Source of the DNA: Panicum virgatum
Taxonomy: Eukaryota; Streptophyta; Magnoliopsida; Poales; Poaceae
DNA: 64,000 nucleotides
NCBI RefSeq assembly: GCF_016808335.1
Contig: NC_053153.1
Span: forward strand, 23,856,090 to 23,920,089
Direction of reading: 5' to 3'
The position numbers and the translations under genes are program-made. Shown here in pieces: positions 49,801 through 59,159 of this stretch (positions are counted from its first letter, which is position 1; every line of letters begins with the position of its first letter). The notes beneath the pieces were generated by a model. That model worked only from the letters and a program-made list of their open reading frames with translations, made no database searches and had not been told where the DNA came from.

Positions 49801-52558
49801 GGTCATTTCTGTGTGAACTGTGAAGTTATCTTAAGGAAGGATTGTATGCATGAATTGCAAATCACCACAACAACATAGCCTTTTAATGAATTTGCAAATC
49901 ACCCCTTGAATAAAATCACGTCCAACTCAGCAACCCAACCAATGAAAAATTTAACTAATATGAATATGAATCAATATGAATGAAGCATTACTTGACCAAA
50001 GTTAACAGGGAACAAAATGAAAACATGTTACGACAAGACAAAGTGCCAGACACAAGAGATGCATTTGACATTGCACTGCTAAAGTGGGTAGAAACATATT
50101 AACTAACCAGCCTCTTTTCAGTAATCTAGCTGCCACAGCAGAAACTTTCGATTGCACATAGCCATCAGGGGAATTTGCATGCTCCATAACGTAGTTCAAG
50201 CAGAATCTACAGTGTAGAAAAATTATAGTGATCATTAAAAGATGCTGCTCTCACATTAATTGAAAGCTTTCACCCTCAAAAAGGAAAACTCACAGTATTA
50301 GGCATCTTTTGTTGTCATCTGTAAGGATTCCCCACTCCCTTATTGCAGCATCACCAATTGCACCGGCAGCTTGGAATCTTGCATTAGGCATTTGCGATGT
50401 CTCTGGGAGAATACAATGTTTTCAGCACATTTCAAGTATCTTGGCTTAGCTATTTTTATGAGAAATGAACAGAAAAGTTATTTTGCTTAAAATGGCACAA
50501 AAGCCCTCAAAATTCAAATAACAAAAAATTCAAAAGTTATTACATGCAGTCTGCAGAACAACAAAGCAGACAAACAAATAAAGATGTGTTTCTCTTCAAA
50601 AGGGAAGAAACATATCATCAGAGATAATAAACATTACAGTAGAGTACAAAGGCATAGAAAGAACATCACTAACACATCTTGGCTCCTGTTTCTGCCAGTA
50701 AGTGCTAAACCTTACTCAGAAGTCAGAATAAAAATGGAGATAAATGGTCTATCGAGAAATAATTCCAGTTCATCACAGGCTCATAGATATAAAACAGCAT
50801 ACCAAGAATGAATCTGCATGCTTGATAAGGCATCAGAGACAAATGCAGTGAACTTATCACTTTTTCCGCTTCAGATGGATTCATGTGTAGCTGCAAAATT
50901 ACGCATTGTCAAAAGGATAGCTAATAAATCAATGTTGATGCAATAGATAGCATTCTACCAGAAAACCCAAGTTCATTATCACAGTTCCATATTAAGCGGT
51001 AGCCGGATACCAGGAAGAAACTCTTGTAAAAAAATTCCACATAATTGGACAGCTTGGTTAATGATAGGGAATAAACTAAGCATCCAGAGCCATAATAAAA
51101 GAAAGGGAAAAGTCCAATTTTCACCCTCGAACTATCGCAAAAGTCTGATTTTCAACCTTCAACTATGAAACCGGACAACATAGGCCATCCAACTGTCAAA
51201 ACCGGGCAACTTTGGCCCTTGGGGTGGTTTTGAAGGTGGTTTTGCATTTTCTAAAAAAATTAAATAAATCTAATTAGATTTAAAAAATCAAAACTAATTC
51301 ACTTTTAATCAGAAAAAAAATGAAACTAGTACCAACATTTTTCTAAAAATGTAACCTATTATTGCTCCATTTGAATCTTAGTTATTAAAAATAATAGACA
51401 TAACTGCAAGTAGTCAAATATTATGAACATAAAAAAATTAGATTTGAATAGCTCACAAGTCATGTGACAATAGATAGGTTACATTTTTAGAAAACTTTTG
51501 ATACCCATTTCATAATTTTTTGACTTAAAATGAATTACTTATAAATTTTTTAGTGTAAAATTGAATATTTTTAATTCTCACAAAATGGAAAACCACCTTC
51601 AAAACCACCCCAGGGGCCAAATTTACCCGGTTTTGACAGTTGGATGGCCTATATTGTCCAGTTTCGTAGTTGAAGGTTGAAAATCAGACTTTTGCGATAG
51701 TTGGAGGGTGTAAACCGGACTTTTCCCTAAAAGAAAACATTGACACAAAAAGAAGCAAAGGTTAGAACGGCTAAGAATCAGATTACCGTGTTGTGGTTCA
51801 GAAAATGCTATTCCGACAGCATCTTTCTCTACACAGCACAGCTCTAATACGCGCTCCTAACAGCCAGCTCCATTGCTACAGCCTACATGTCATCCAATGA
51901 ACAGGTGTGTCATAAAGCTCACGAAAGCCACCCTATAGTACCAGTGGTTGAGAAAACACCAAGTCAGGCTAACAGAGCAATCCCATATGGATTCATAACC
52001 AACTCAAATGTGTTAGAACTCATTGAGGTACCAACACAAAATGTGTTTAGAACTCATTGAGGTACTAACATCTCACTCTGAAGCAACCAATCGAGGTGCC
52101 CAAGACAACCTAAATTGCAAGCAATTAAAAGTTTCAAATGCAGAAGTAAAACAACCAATCCGTCGCTAAACCACATCTGACTCGCACCAAATGGGGATCC
52201 CTACATCAAACGCGCACATAAGCACTGATCAACAGGCACGCAACTCACAAGCCACAACCAATCAGTTCCCTGACCTATGGTTGAAATAACAAGGTGTGGA
52301 GAGATCGACACAACCCAAGCAACTCATCGATGGCTTAAGAGCACAATCAAACCGAGCAGAAGTCCACGCGCGCTCTGAATCTAACGCCGCGGTGCCGAAG
52401 AGCACAGCGCAAAAGCACAGAGCTCGCGGAATTTAAGCTCGTCGACGAGGATGTGGGCTGCGGAACTGGACCTGGATGAGGGAGCAGGCCTGCTCGATGG
52501 CGACCATAGTGGCCTGGAGCTGCTGCGGATCGGGGGCGCCGCCGGGGAAGCCCTGCAT
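25888..52558 (-). CDS. XPO4: Exportin-4, nuclear export receptor
   Basis: Thirty-two coding exons (minus): 52558-52472, 50890-50803, 50402-50294, 50206-50108, 49548-49506, 49200-49129, 49036-48941, 48821-48588, 48518-48335, 47535-47424, 47335-47249, 46924-46786, 44316-44226, 44090-44028, 43939-43830, 43697-43593, 43292-43219, 39306-39231, 39073-38837, 38476-38405, 38011-37940, 37847-37783, 37700-37598, 37528-37397, 37311-37168, 34362-34255, 28264-28214, 27775-27698, 27611-27498, 26713-26517, 26370-26301, 26076-25888. Phases agree throughout: 3501 nt, 1166 aa, about the length known for plant XPO4. Recognised by [13 protein letters not shown] at the start and family blocks such as [20 protein letters not shown] and [19 protein letters not shown]. 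It is an importin-beta-type HEAT-repeat receptor. The Arabidopsis protein is reported to control nuclear levels of TOPLESS corepressors. The last base pair of intron 29's donor is GC, not GT. Confidence 0.95.
28308..28422 (-). repeat. Copia 1 3' LTR
   Basis: 115 bp; plus strand TGTAGGAGAG...CACCAACA. Very short for a copia LTR. Confidence 0.93.
28584..32289 (-). pseudogene. Copia 1 pol: integrase, reverse transcriptase, RNase H
   Basis: GAG-pre-integrase zinc site (WHRRLGHFG ... CHACQLGRH) and integrase core near 31300-30900 ([22 protein letters not shown]). Compensating shifts disrupt the second catalytic Asp region (TTGREFDNS follows an altered stretch). A Pro/Ala-rich linker leads to RT. 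Relative to copia 2, seven codons are missing right after HQLDV. A frameshift follows near 29560; the YVDD box is still encoded in another frame near 29510-29530. RNase H ([44 protein letters not shown]) is open to the stop at 28584. Not functional as a polyprotein. Confidence 0.88.
32290..34018 (-). pseudogene. Copia 1 gag
   Basis: ATG at 34018. A long Ala/Pro/Arg-rich N-terminal part leads into the UBN2-type gag core ([80 protein letters not shown]). The core is split over two frames by a shift near 32820. It ends in a Gly-rich tail at a 21-C run (32281-32301) that probably shifts the frame again. Antisense open frames of up to 424 codons here are GC shadows. Confidence 0.82.
34094..34208 (-). 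repeat. Copia 1 5' LTR
   Basis: 115 bp, aligned end to end with 28308-28422. Only 46 nt separate it from the 3' edge of XPO4 exon 26. Confidence 0.93.
34465..34860 (-). mobile_element. Possible LINE 3'-end fragment in XPO4 intron 25
   Basis: A T-run followed by CTCGAACACACAGGAGAG and ATTATATTAAGGAGAA resembles the 3' ends of grass L1 elements as I remember them. No coding part and no clear TSD were found, so this is tentative. Confidence 0.35.
35062..36127. repeat. 67-bp tandem duplication split by the inner hAT
   Basis: A 35-bp block starting CAGACTCCCAAGTCC occurs identically at 35062-35096 and 36079-36113, and TCTAGGTGACCAGGCCCA follows both once the inner hAT is removed. The unit is about 67 bp, repeated twice inside the outer element. 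Confidence 0.8.
35097..36038. mobile_element. Inner hAT-type element nested in the outer one
   Basis: Ends CAGGGGCGCAGCCA (left) and, inverted, CAGGGGCGGAGCCA (right), with a perfect 8-bp TSD ACTCTAGG (35089-35096 and 36039-36046). 942 bp, no coding frame. A 14-G run lies just inside the left end. Confidence 0.85.
39325..39440 (+). repeat. Copia 2 5' LTR
   Basis: 116 bp, TGTTGGTGTATATG...CTCTCCTACA. Confidence 0.92.
39690..42808 (+). pseudogene. Copia 2 pol remnant
   Basis: Order as in copia 1: pre-integrase (CHTCQLGRH in a shifted frame), integrase with DNGREFDNS intact and [10 protein letters not shown], a TGA at 40432-40434 at a Trp-like position, shifts around 40500-40600, the Pro-rich linker, RT with [17 protein letters not shown] intact, a frameshift near 41750, a TAG at 41899-41901 just before VDD, and RNase H fragments in two frames to the stop at 42806-42808. 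It has several independent lesions and is not coding-competent. Confidence 0.87.
42819..42840. repeat. 22-G homopolymer after copia 2 pol
   Basis: Copia 1 has only five G at the same place (minus, near 28570), so this is an expansion. Confidence 0.9.
42924..43026 (+). repeat. Copia 2 3' LTR
   Basis: 103 bp; preceded by a 7-G polypurine tract (42917-42923). About 13 bp shorter than the 5' LTR, by loss of a segment between short AGGC repeats. Confidence 0.9.
44459..44717. mobile_element. Stowaway-like MITE in XPO4 intron 12
   Basis: About 260 bp with imperfect inverted ends (CTTCCTCTGTTACAA left; CTCTCTATTCCACAAT right, inverted) and inner blocks AAGTCAAACTTCTCTAA and its complement, typical of grass Tc1/Mariner Stowaway MITEs. 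A TA follows the right end; the left TA is diverged. Confidence 0.65.
44760..46093. mobile_element. Pack-MULE-like element in XPO4 intron 12
   Basis: Inverted ends GAGTAAAATGCACT with near-identical arms of more than 100 bp (44760-44885 and 45970-46093). Flanking 9-mers AATGAAATA (44751-44759) and AATAAAATA (46094-46102) match at 8 of 9, the Mutator TSD length. The 1.1-kb interior is very GC-rich, unlike the AT-rich intron, and resembles a captured gene 5' end. Confidence 0.82.
45560..45652 (+). other. Probable captured first exon inside the Pack-MULE
   Basis: A Leader-like stretch (CAAACCCTAGCCCC) precedes an ATG at 45607 encoding [15 protein letters not shown], followed by a GT donor (CTCTG/GTGAGCC near 45651). 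Such a short exon with donor is what a Pack-MULE carrying a host gene fragment would hold. The donor gene is not recognised. Confidence 0.4.
47543..47759 (-). mobile_element. Au-type SINE in XPO4 intron 9
   Basis: Body 47561-47741, minus orientation, ending in a (GTT)n tail (plus AAC repeats). The block AAGCAAGTTGGGGTAGGCTA is typical of the Au SINE of grasses. An 18-bp TSD, CAGAATGAAAAGTGAACA, is present at 47543-47560 and 47742-47759 without mismatch. The inner TSD copy is 4 nt from the exon 10 acceptor. Confidence 0.88.
49850..49903 (-). mobile_element. Extremely truncated SINE (19 bp) with target duplication
   Basis: ACAACAACATAGCCTTTTA (49867-49885) matches the 3' end of the SINE at 47561. 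It is flanked by ATGAATTGCAAATCACC and ATGAATTTGCAAATCACC, a 17-18-bp duplication with one inserted T. Confidence 0.7.
51105..51727. mobile_element. Mutator-type MITE in XPO4 intron 1
   Basis: Inverted arms of about 120 bp starting GGGAAAAGTCC, AT-rich core, 623 bp in total. Perfect 9-bp TSD TAAAAGAAA at 51096-51104 and 51728-51736. No coding frame. Confidence 0.88.
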
Positions 52559-52860
52559 GGCGGCGACGGCGGCGGCGACCGATCGCGCCTGGAGCGTTGT
52601 TGGTTCTCCGCGATCGCCTAGGGTTTGGCCGCCGGCGAGCGGCCACCCCGCCGGGCGTGGAGCAGTTGCCGAGGGGAGGGCGGCGGCGGAGGTGGAGAGC
52701 AGCAGGAGAGAGGGGTGGATGGAGGCCCGGATGGCCTTTGGGTGCCTGTGCCTCAGTGCCTGGGGCCTGGAGGCGACGCAGCCGGCGTGTGCTCTGCTGG
52801 CGCTGTGAGCCCTGTGTAATCATCGATGGAAGTGCAAGCGATTTTCTTTTTCATTTATTC
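52559..52860 (-). promoter_or_regulatory. XPO4 5' UTR and proximal promoter
   Basis: GC-rich block directly upstream of the XPO4 ATG (52558). It reads CTAGGCGATCGCGG and CCTAAACC-like sequence on the minus strand. Composition returns to AT-rich at about 52830. No unambiguous TATA box; the transcription start is not determinable. Confidence 0.5.
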
Positions 52861-53941
52861 ATTTTGCGATCTACGAGGTTTATACATTGAGCTCATCTAA
52901 TATACGGTCGTATTTTGATCTTTCTTTACGGCAAATATAAATTTGGAAAGTATTGCTAGCACGCATACGTTTCTACTTTTAGCCACAGAAAATTGCATGC
53001 ATCCATGAGACAAGTGTGAACGCGTGAAAAAAAAAATCGAATCATCTTCAAATGCTTATATTTTCTAAATGATATGTTGGATTTAGAATTCCTTGTTGCC
53101 ATTATAACTCTTAAATTTTTATCACTAAAACAAGACCAATCTCCATATTAAGTGCACACGAAGTTGCCTATGCTAAACTAAAATAGAAATTAATACTTAG
53201 GAGTAATGACCAAAATAGCCTACATCTTTAACACAAAAAATTTACTCATACTACTTAATTATCCAATCATTTTATAATGCCTTCCTATCATTAGTGTTAT
53301 CTTCACATCATGTACATCATTATCTAGTATCAAACTTAGTTCCGCAAACAATTTATCATAAGCAACCTTTTAGAAACACTTGAGCATATTTGTGATAAAT
53401 AATAAGCAAATTGGACCAAAGACAAAGTATTTTCTACCATGAAAAAATGACATCTAAACATATGCAAGTGGGTCTTGTTTTGAATGTGAGAGGAACACAG
53501 TGATCTAATCGGATTTGACTTGGGTGTTTATTTTTGAATTTATAATATTTTTAAGTTTTGAAACCACATTGCATATAATGTGTCGCCTAATTATACTTGT
53601 CTATGCATATAGGAGTGTATCGGTGTGGAAGAAAGAAAATGAAAGACTGTCACCTCATATGGTATTTGGATTGTCAGAAACATGTGGACAGTAGCAAGTC
53701 ACGTGATGGCCCTATTACAGTGTTTCCGCATGGCCATCCGTAGAGTAGTCTTTACCTTATAAATTATATGGAGTTTAGGGTTTTTTTATTCTTTTTTATA
53801 TACCTTTGATATCAGTATAGCATCTTCTATAAACTTATACAAATACACTTGTGCACATACCTTCACTCACATCCCTATGCGTAGTACATCCTAAATCCCC
53901 GTACTACACACATGATGATATTCATACCCTATTCCTGCAAA
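52861..53941. other. AT-rich intergenic sequence
   Basis: No open frame of note, no recognised repeat or RNA gene. Confidence 0.5.
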
Positions 53942-54220
53942 GGGTGTGTTTAGTTCCCACAAAATTTCCAAACTTTCCATCACATCCCCTATCACATCGA
54001 AATATTAAATATAGCAAATAACTCATACATGAAGTACTAAATATAGTTAAATAAAAAAACTAATTGCATAGTTTTGATGTACGTTGCGAGACGAATCTTT
54101 TGAATCTAGTTAGGTCATGGTAGGACAATATTTACCACAAACAAACGAAAAGTGTTACAGTGTGCTACAGTGACTGATGTGACTTTTTCTTCCACCTTTT
54201 CTCCTCATCTAAACACAGCC
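53942..54220. mobile_element. Tourist/Harbinger-like MITE
   Basis: 279 bp, inverted ends GGGTGTGTTTAGTT and GGCTGTGTTTAGAT. Inner blocks (GAGACGAATCTTTTGA, ACTAATTGCATAGTTT) match a very common grass MITE. Flanked by AAA on both sides, a 3-bp TSD. Confidence 0.75.
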
Positions 54221-54868
54221 AAAGATTGATGAAAACATCCATAATATTATAGGCAACAAACATTTTTACAGTCTTAGTCACTAGGTTTGTGAATTGTGAT
54301 ACAAGAAATGTTATCTAGAAATAAGTGTGTAATAAAGATAGATATTTCATTATTTCTAGCTGTTCAAACACTTAGCGGAAGTGTCAATTCAATTGTTTGT
54401 GATAGGAATGAGTTCAACACTAAAAAGACGACACTCCAAGGATTATGGTTTCATGTTCCCTCTCTAAATCGGACAAATGGCATTTCCATATATCTTATAA
54501 ACAAAGTAGCCCCAAAGCAAAAGTACCAGAGAAGAAAGCGGAACAAAAGTGAATCCAAAACTTTCATGTTTCATGGGGGAAAAACGGCGAGGACTAGAAC
54601 ACAAAGCTGGAGAGCTGCTGTGCACTGCAGGGTGCGGCTCAAAAGAAGGGAAAGACCAAAAAGCGCAGTGGCAACCTGTCGGCCCATGGGTCCCATGCTC
54701 CCCGCAGCCCCAACTGGGCCCCTTTCACTCACGCCTAGGGGATCACGCTGGTCCAGAATCTTCTTGGGCTACAAAGACGCGCGGGCTCCCTCACCGGGCC
54801 GACCCTCGTGTTCGTCCCCTCGGCCCCACACCCATGGGCCGAATCCTGTACGAACACTTCCCAAAACG
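54221..54868. other. Flank of the 4.8-kb element, probable displaced PPR promoter
   Basis: AT-rich to 54580, then GC-rich to 54860, matching the composition right of the element (59661-59960). The element therefore seems to have split one GC-rich upstream region of the PPR gene. The 269-codon frame at 54296 runs into the element and is not a gene. The last 9 bp (54860-54868) are the TSD. Confidence 0.45.
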
Positions 54869-55530
54869 GCAGTTTTTTCTTTTTTATATTTAAAAAAAAT
54901 TAAAATTTTAAAAATAAATGTCCGTTTTGGAAAATTTCAAAAATATACACCGGTCGCCCTACGGGGGGCGACAGGGCTCAAATGTAATTTTTTTTCTTCA
55001 AATTTGCAACGAAGTCTCTGGAGAAAAAAAAAGAGGGGGGCTGTCGCCCCCCCCCCAACGGGCGACAGGCCCCTGTCGCCCACCCCAGGGGCGACCAACC
55101 AGTAGGCTAGCCCACTGGCGCCAGGGGGGCCGGTCGCCCATCCTGCGGGCGACAGGGGGGCCTGTCCCCCCCCCCCCCCCGGGCGACCGGGTCAGGCCGC
55201 ATATATAAGGCCTCCCCCTCATTCCCTCCTCTCATTTGACCTCAAAAAATCCAAAAAAATTCAGAAAAAAGAGAGGGGTGAGAAGAAGGGAAGCGGCGAA
55301 GCTCTGCCGAATTCCGCACTTGTGATCTACCGGTAACTTCCGTATAAATTCGTTGATATTGTATAACAATTTAATTTAATTAGCAGATTAGCTGAATTAG
55401 ATTTGGTGCTTTAGAACACTGGTTTAGTATTACAATTTCAGTACTATTACAGACTTTTTCAAATAAAATAATTATACATTAGAATAGAATTATGATAGTA
55501 CATTATTGATATTGCAGTATAAGACAATAG
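54869..55530 (+). repeat. Left inverted arm
   Basis: Aligns inverted with 59157-59651. It has about 130 bp extra GC-rich sequence (55065-55195) with additional GGCGAC boxes. A TATATAAGG box at 55201-55209 could start transcription toward gene A. Confidence 0.85.
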
Positions 55531-55606
55531 AATTATAACAGTACCTATATTTTCACGCATCGATTTGGTATACGATATGTGCATTGCTTAAATTATTGTT
55601 TGTTAT

Positions 55607-56220
55607 TTGGCGCACCACACTATAGCGCCAATATCTTCGTCAGGATCAACCTACATTCCGTGGAGCAAGTGTAAAGCCACCGTACCCAAAGGAATTGATG
55701 TGCCAATGTGCTTCTGCGGTTCGTTATGCAAGTTCATGCAATCTGAGGTTTTAGGAGATGACTACGGCATGAGGTTCTTTATATGTGAGAACTACGAATA
55801 TGATCCACCTAAGCGATATGGTAAAGACCGGGCCAAGGTAGCAGGACAACATACGCTATTTTTCTATATGACCTAACATTGAATTATGATTCTAACTTGT
55901 GTTGGACAAAGTCTCCTCCGCCTCTTTGTGATTTTATGCAGTGGTTCGACACCGTGCAGTCGCAGCAGGCAAAGGACATTGTGGAACAAAAAGCAAGATG
56001 GGCTGCAGAACGTTGGCGCCGAATGAAGCACGAGGAACAGCAAGAGGAGAAGCGCAACAAAGAGCAAGAAGAGATCCGCAAGAGGATGGAGGAGGTGGAT
56101 CGTAAGGCGGCGGCCGAACGTGAAGCTGACAGGGAGAGAAAGCGAGAGAGGGCACGCCGTGCGAAGGAAGCCGGGCCCGAAGCAATTAGGAAGGGCAAAT
56201 ATCCTAGGTGCACTCAGTAG
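55607..56220 (+). pseudogene. Gene A: GRF-type zinc finger with coiled-coil tail
   Basis: Two exons, 55607-55837 and 55912-56220 (GT-AG, 74-nt intron with TCTAAC branch-like site), 179 aa. N-terminal half: a Cys cluster (CMCFCG-like, MCFCGSLCKFM, then FFICENYEYDPP) typical of GRF zinc fingers. C-terminal half: a highly charged coiled coil (WFDTVQSQQAKDIVEQKARW to about residue 165) with many Glu/Arg/Lys. The frame is open, but the expected initiator is TTG at 55607, and no in-frame ATG follows before the zinc finger. The gene has probably lost its start, or uses a non-AUG start or an upstream exon. Confidence 0.6.
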
Positions 56221-57005
56221 AGTAGTATCATGTAATCCCGGCATTTTACATTCTATAAGGCAGGGTAGGTTTAGATGCAACAAAAAATTATCTTGTCGCG
56301 TGCACATGCCACTGCAATTAGTTGTTTATGTTTTAAGTTGAGAGCTTAACTCTGTGTGTTGTAGCCTTTACCATTAATTTGCAGTTGTAGCCGGGAGTCT
56401 ATGAAATCTTTGAACTTTTCCTTAATATTTTCGGAGCTTTTCATGTCACTAGAATACTAAAAAACACACATTAATATAACGATAAGAATTAAGAACTAAG
56501 AAATACATCAGGGTCTGCTGCTAAAAAGCTCGAATAGCTCAAAATAGGAACCATAGTGTATCTAGCTGCGAGTACGAGATCACAGGTTGCCACTGCTCAG
56601 CACGGCGATCACGGGTTTCCCAAATGTCGCATTCTTTGCCCAGACATACGTGACAAAAGACGACAACCCAATAGCAGTGCTCTTCCAACATTTCAAAAAG
56701 ATGTGACAACACGGCAACCACACCAGCTCACCTTCAAAGCAGTCTCTCTGGCGAGGACAACGGACCTGTCATTCTACAGCGAAGGTCTGTGGCGTGTAGT
56801 GGGGAAGGCGGCATCTAGGCGCGATCGACCGAGCGACAGTAATGCAGTGCTGTGACTCTGCATGCACAGAGATGCATCGAGTAGTCATTTCGAGAATCGA
56901 ATCTAGCCTTTTCAGTGTTAGGTCAGCTAGCCTCTTCGCTGTGTTGTCATGTAGGTTTTTTAGGTGCATTTACACTCCACACTCCGGGTATCAAACCTTT
57001 GTGCG
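56221..57005. other. Spacer between genes A and B
   Basis: 3' flank of gene A then the upstream region of gene B. Short minus frames (56539-56721, 56769-56969) have no recognised domain; a decayed minus-strand exon cannot be excluded. Confidence 0.4.
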
Positions 57006-57015
57006 CCTATAAATA
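57006..57015 (+). promoter_or_regulatory. TATA box of gene B
   Basis: CCTATAAATA, 58 nt upstream of the ATG at 57073; standard plant spacing for a short leader. Confidence 0.55.
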
Positions 57016-57072
57016 CTCCCAAGTTTGTGAACTCCCAGCACAACTCAAACATCAAACCTCATTGTATACCCA

Positions 57073-57778
57073 ATGTCTGGAGGTGGGTCTAGCGGGAAGA
57101 ATTACTATGGTTTTGGGAAAGGAAAAGGGGGAAGAAAGGGAGACCCAGAATATGGGAGGGGTCTCTTGGACCTGATTCCTTTCCGGAACCAGTGTTTGAG
57201 TTTCCGCCACAGCACAAGAGTGAATTTACCAATGAAACTCCTCTTCGACAATACGATAACCGTAGAGAACCGTGGCCAAAATGCAGACATGGTGAGGACT
57301 GCTTAGTGCAGATGTGCACCGACGGGATGGATGGCGATCGGCGTTTCTTTAAATGTCCACACGCATGGGTAATACTCGGTTGTTTCATTTCTTTATCTTC
57401 AATGAGACACCTTACATGGAATTTGTTTTGCAGTCTTCCGATGCTTCAGAAAACTGTGGTTTTACTAGGTGGGTAGATCCTGCACCAATTGATTCTGTTC
57501 AGGAGTTCATCGAGTACCTCTAGATAAAGATCTTTGATCTGGAATGTAAAGTGAACCATTATGAGGAAGTGAGCGAGGGTAACAAAGACGACGAAGTTGA
57601 TGATACCAGCAATGCAGCCGGTTCACAGGATGAACCATGCACTATTCCTTACTGCAACTGTCCTTGTCACAAAAAGAAGAGCCATGCGCCTCCGGCACCA
57701 CCGCCTGCACCACCTGCAATGGGTGGATACTGCGGAGAAGGCTCAACGCAGTTTGCTACGTGGGGGTACGGCTACTAG
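57073..57778 (+). pseudogene. Gene B: second GRF-type zinc-finger protein, broken
   Basis: ATG at 57073. Gly-rich start (MSGGGSSGKNYYGFGKGKGG), a one-base frameshift near 57180, then a GRF-like finger (WPKCRHGEDCLVQMC, RRFFKCPHAW, intron 57369-57433, CGFTRWVDPAP). An in-frame TAG at 57521 at a Gln-like position is followed by a short acidic coil and a Cys/Pro-rich tail (CTIPYCNCPCHKKK) to the stop at 57776-57778. Related to gene A by finger type, not a copy of it. Two lesions show it is no longer coding. Confidence 0.65.
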
Positions 57779-58434
57779 GACTACCCTAGTGCTAGTGACA
57801 TGCTGCATCATTGTGTTTGTTCTGTTTTTTTAAATTACCTAAGGCATGTTAAGTTAGTCCGGAATCTGTTTACCGTAGTTTGCAACGGGTTCTGACATGC
57901 ACTGCATGTGTGATGTGTGTTTCATTATCGTTGTATTATGATGTAAAATTTGGTGGTTCACATTACGTAATTCATTTCTTAGTTCTTATTTCTTATCGTT
58001 ATATTAATTGCATATGTGCTTTTTAATATTCTAGTGACATTAAAAGCTCCGAGGGCCATGTCCGTACCCAGCAGAGGCCTAAGAGGATCCGACGCCCAGC
58101 TGTGGACCGCTTATTTATACACTTCAACGTTCGCCTCTGACCACTCTCGTATTTTCCATTACAATCAATAGATGGTATGTTTATACTTCGATGCTCCATT
58201 ACGACTAAGTACGATTCAAACTCGACATTATGTACATGTCCAGTGAATGCAAGTTTGGTACGAGACATACATACAAGCATAATACAACATTAACAATACT
58301 AAATGCGAATACATCTTAAACCGATGAACATCATATGTTATAGATCATGGCATGAAATCATCTAGGTCGTCATCCCAGTTGACAGATGGTGGTGCTGCAG
58401 ATGGTGTAGTATGGCTCGACGAATCTCTTGGCTT
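57779..58434. other. Spacer between convergent genes B and C
   Basis: AT-rich, presumed 3' UTRs of both genes. Frames at 58023-58280 and 58362-58625 (minus) lack recognised domains; the latter overlaps the end of gene C in another frame. Confidence 0.45.
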
Positions 58435-59159
58435 TCACTTTCTCTCTTTTCTGATTCTAGGTTCATGTACAGGGGGATGAACATCATGTGTTGGAGGCCA
58501 TAGTTTGGGGGGCATGAAGTCATCCATGTCATCATCCCAGTTAACACAAGTTTGTGCTGCAAGTGGTGCAACATGACTTGACGAACTTCCGGGCATCTGT
58601 TCTTGCGCAGGCCAAGTACTATCACCCGAAGATCTTATCCGCCTCCTTCGTCTAGTTTGCGGCATAAGTCCACCACCGAAGATACATACCAATTTACGGA
58701 AATTTGGTATCGTTTTGTTAATCAATTCCGTATTCTCAGGGTAATCCTAGCATATAATTAAAAAAACAATGTTACTATTTCATAAATATGGATTCGAAAT
58801 GACGGACGGGATTACAACTGAATGAGAGTTACCTTAATGTGCATCTCATACACCTCTGGCCGCATCCATATCTTACAAGAACTTTGTAAGAATCCAATGA
58901 TATTAGGATGATTCGCTAGTTCACATACTCTCATGTATATCTTCCGACGTTCTATCAGGTGTCCCTTTACATCTTGCGTCGTAATACCTCGAAATAATGT
59001 GAAATCTTTAAACTCTACTACTTTGGACAACACTATCGCTATCGTACCATCCGCTAACGGATCCAACTTCTTACTGATAACAAGATGTGTCATGATATCA
59101 AGTATTATACTAGATTTTTCTTCGGTCCATGAAAATCCTCCACAATTTGAGGCATCCAT
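58435..59159 (-). CDS. Gene C: SANT/Myb-like DNA-binding protein of the element
   Basis: Two exons (minus), 59159-58833 and 58746-58435, GT-AG, in phase, 212 aa, no lesion. The N-terminal ~85 residues (FSWTEEKSSIILDIMTHLV to YMRVCELANHPNIIGF) fit the Myb/SANT-like fold (Myb_DNA-bind_3 type) of plant L10-interacting-MYB-like and transposon-associated proteins. The C-terminal part is Arg-rich (PQTRRRRRIRSS), then acidic and Pro/His-rich. The ATG lies at the inner edge of the right arm, 14 nt after a 3' splice site in the arm, so its promoter and leader come from the arm. A role in binding the element's ends is inference. Confidence 0.68.

Noticed and set aside
54296..55105. 269-codon plus frame
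   Set aside because: Starts without ATG in AT-rich DNA and crosses into the arm of the 4.8-kb element; no domain.
55873..56307. Minus frames of 109 and 144 codons opposite gene A
   Set aside because: Antisense of the charged coiled coil, giving Ser/Leu/Cys-rich shadows.
56539..56969. Possible minus-strand gene in the spacer of the 4.8-kb element
   Set aside because: Two short frames with no recognised domain and no clear splice links; recorded only as a possibility in the spacer entry.
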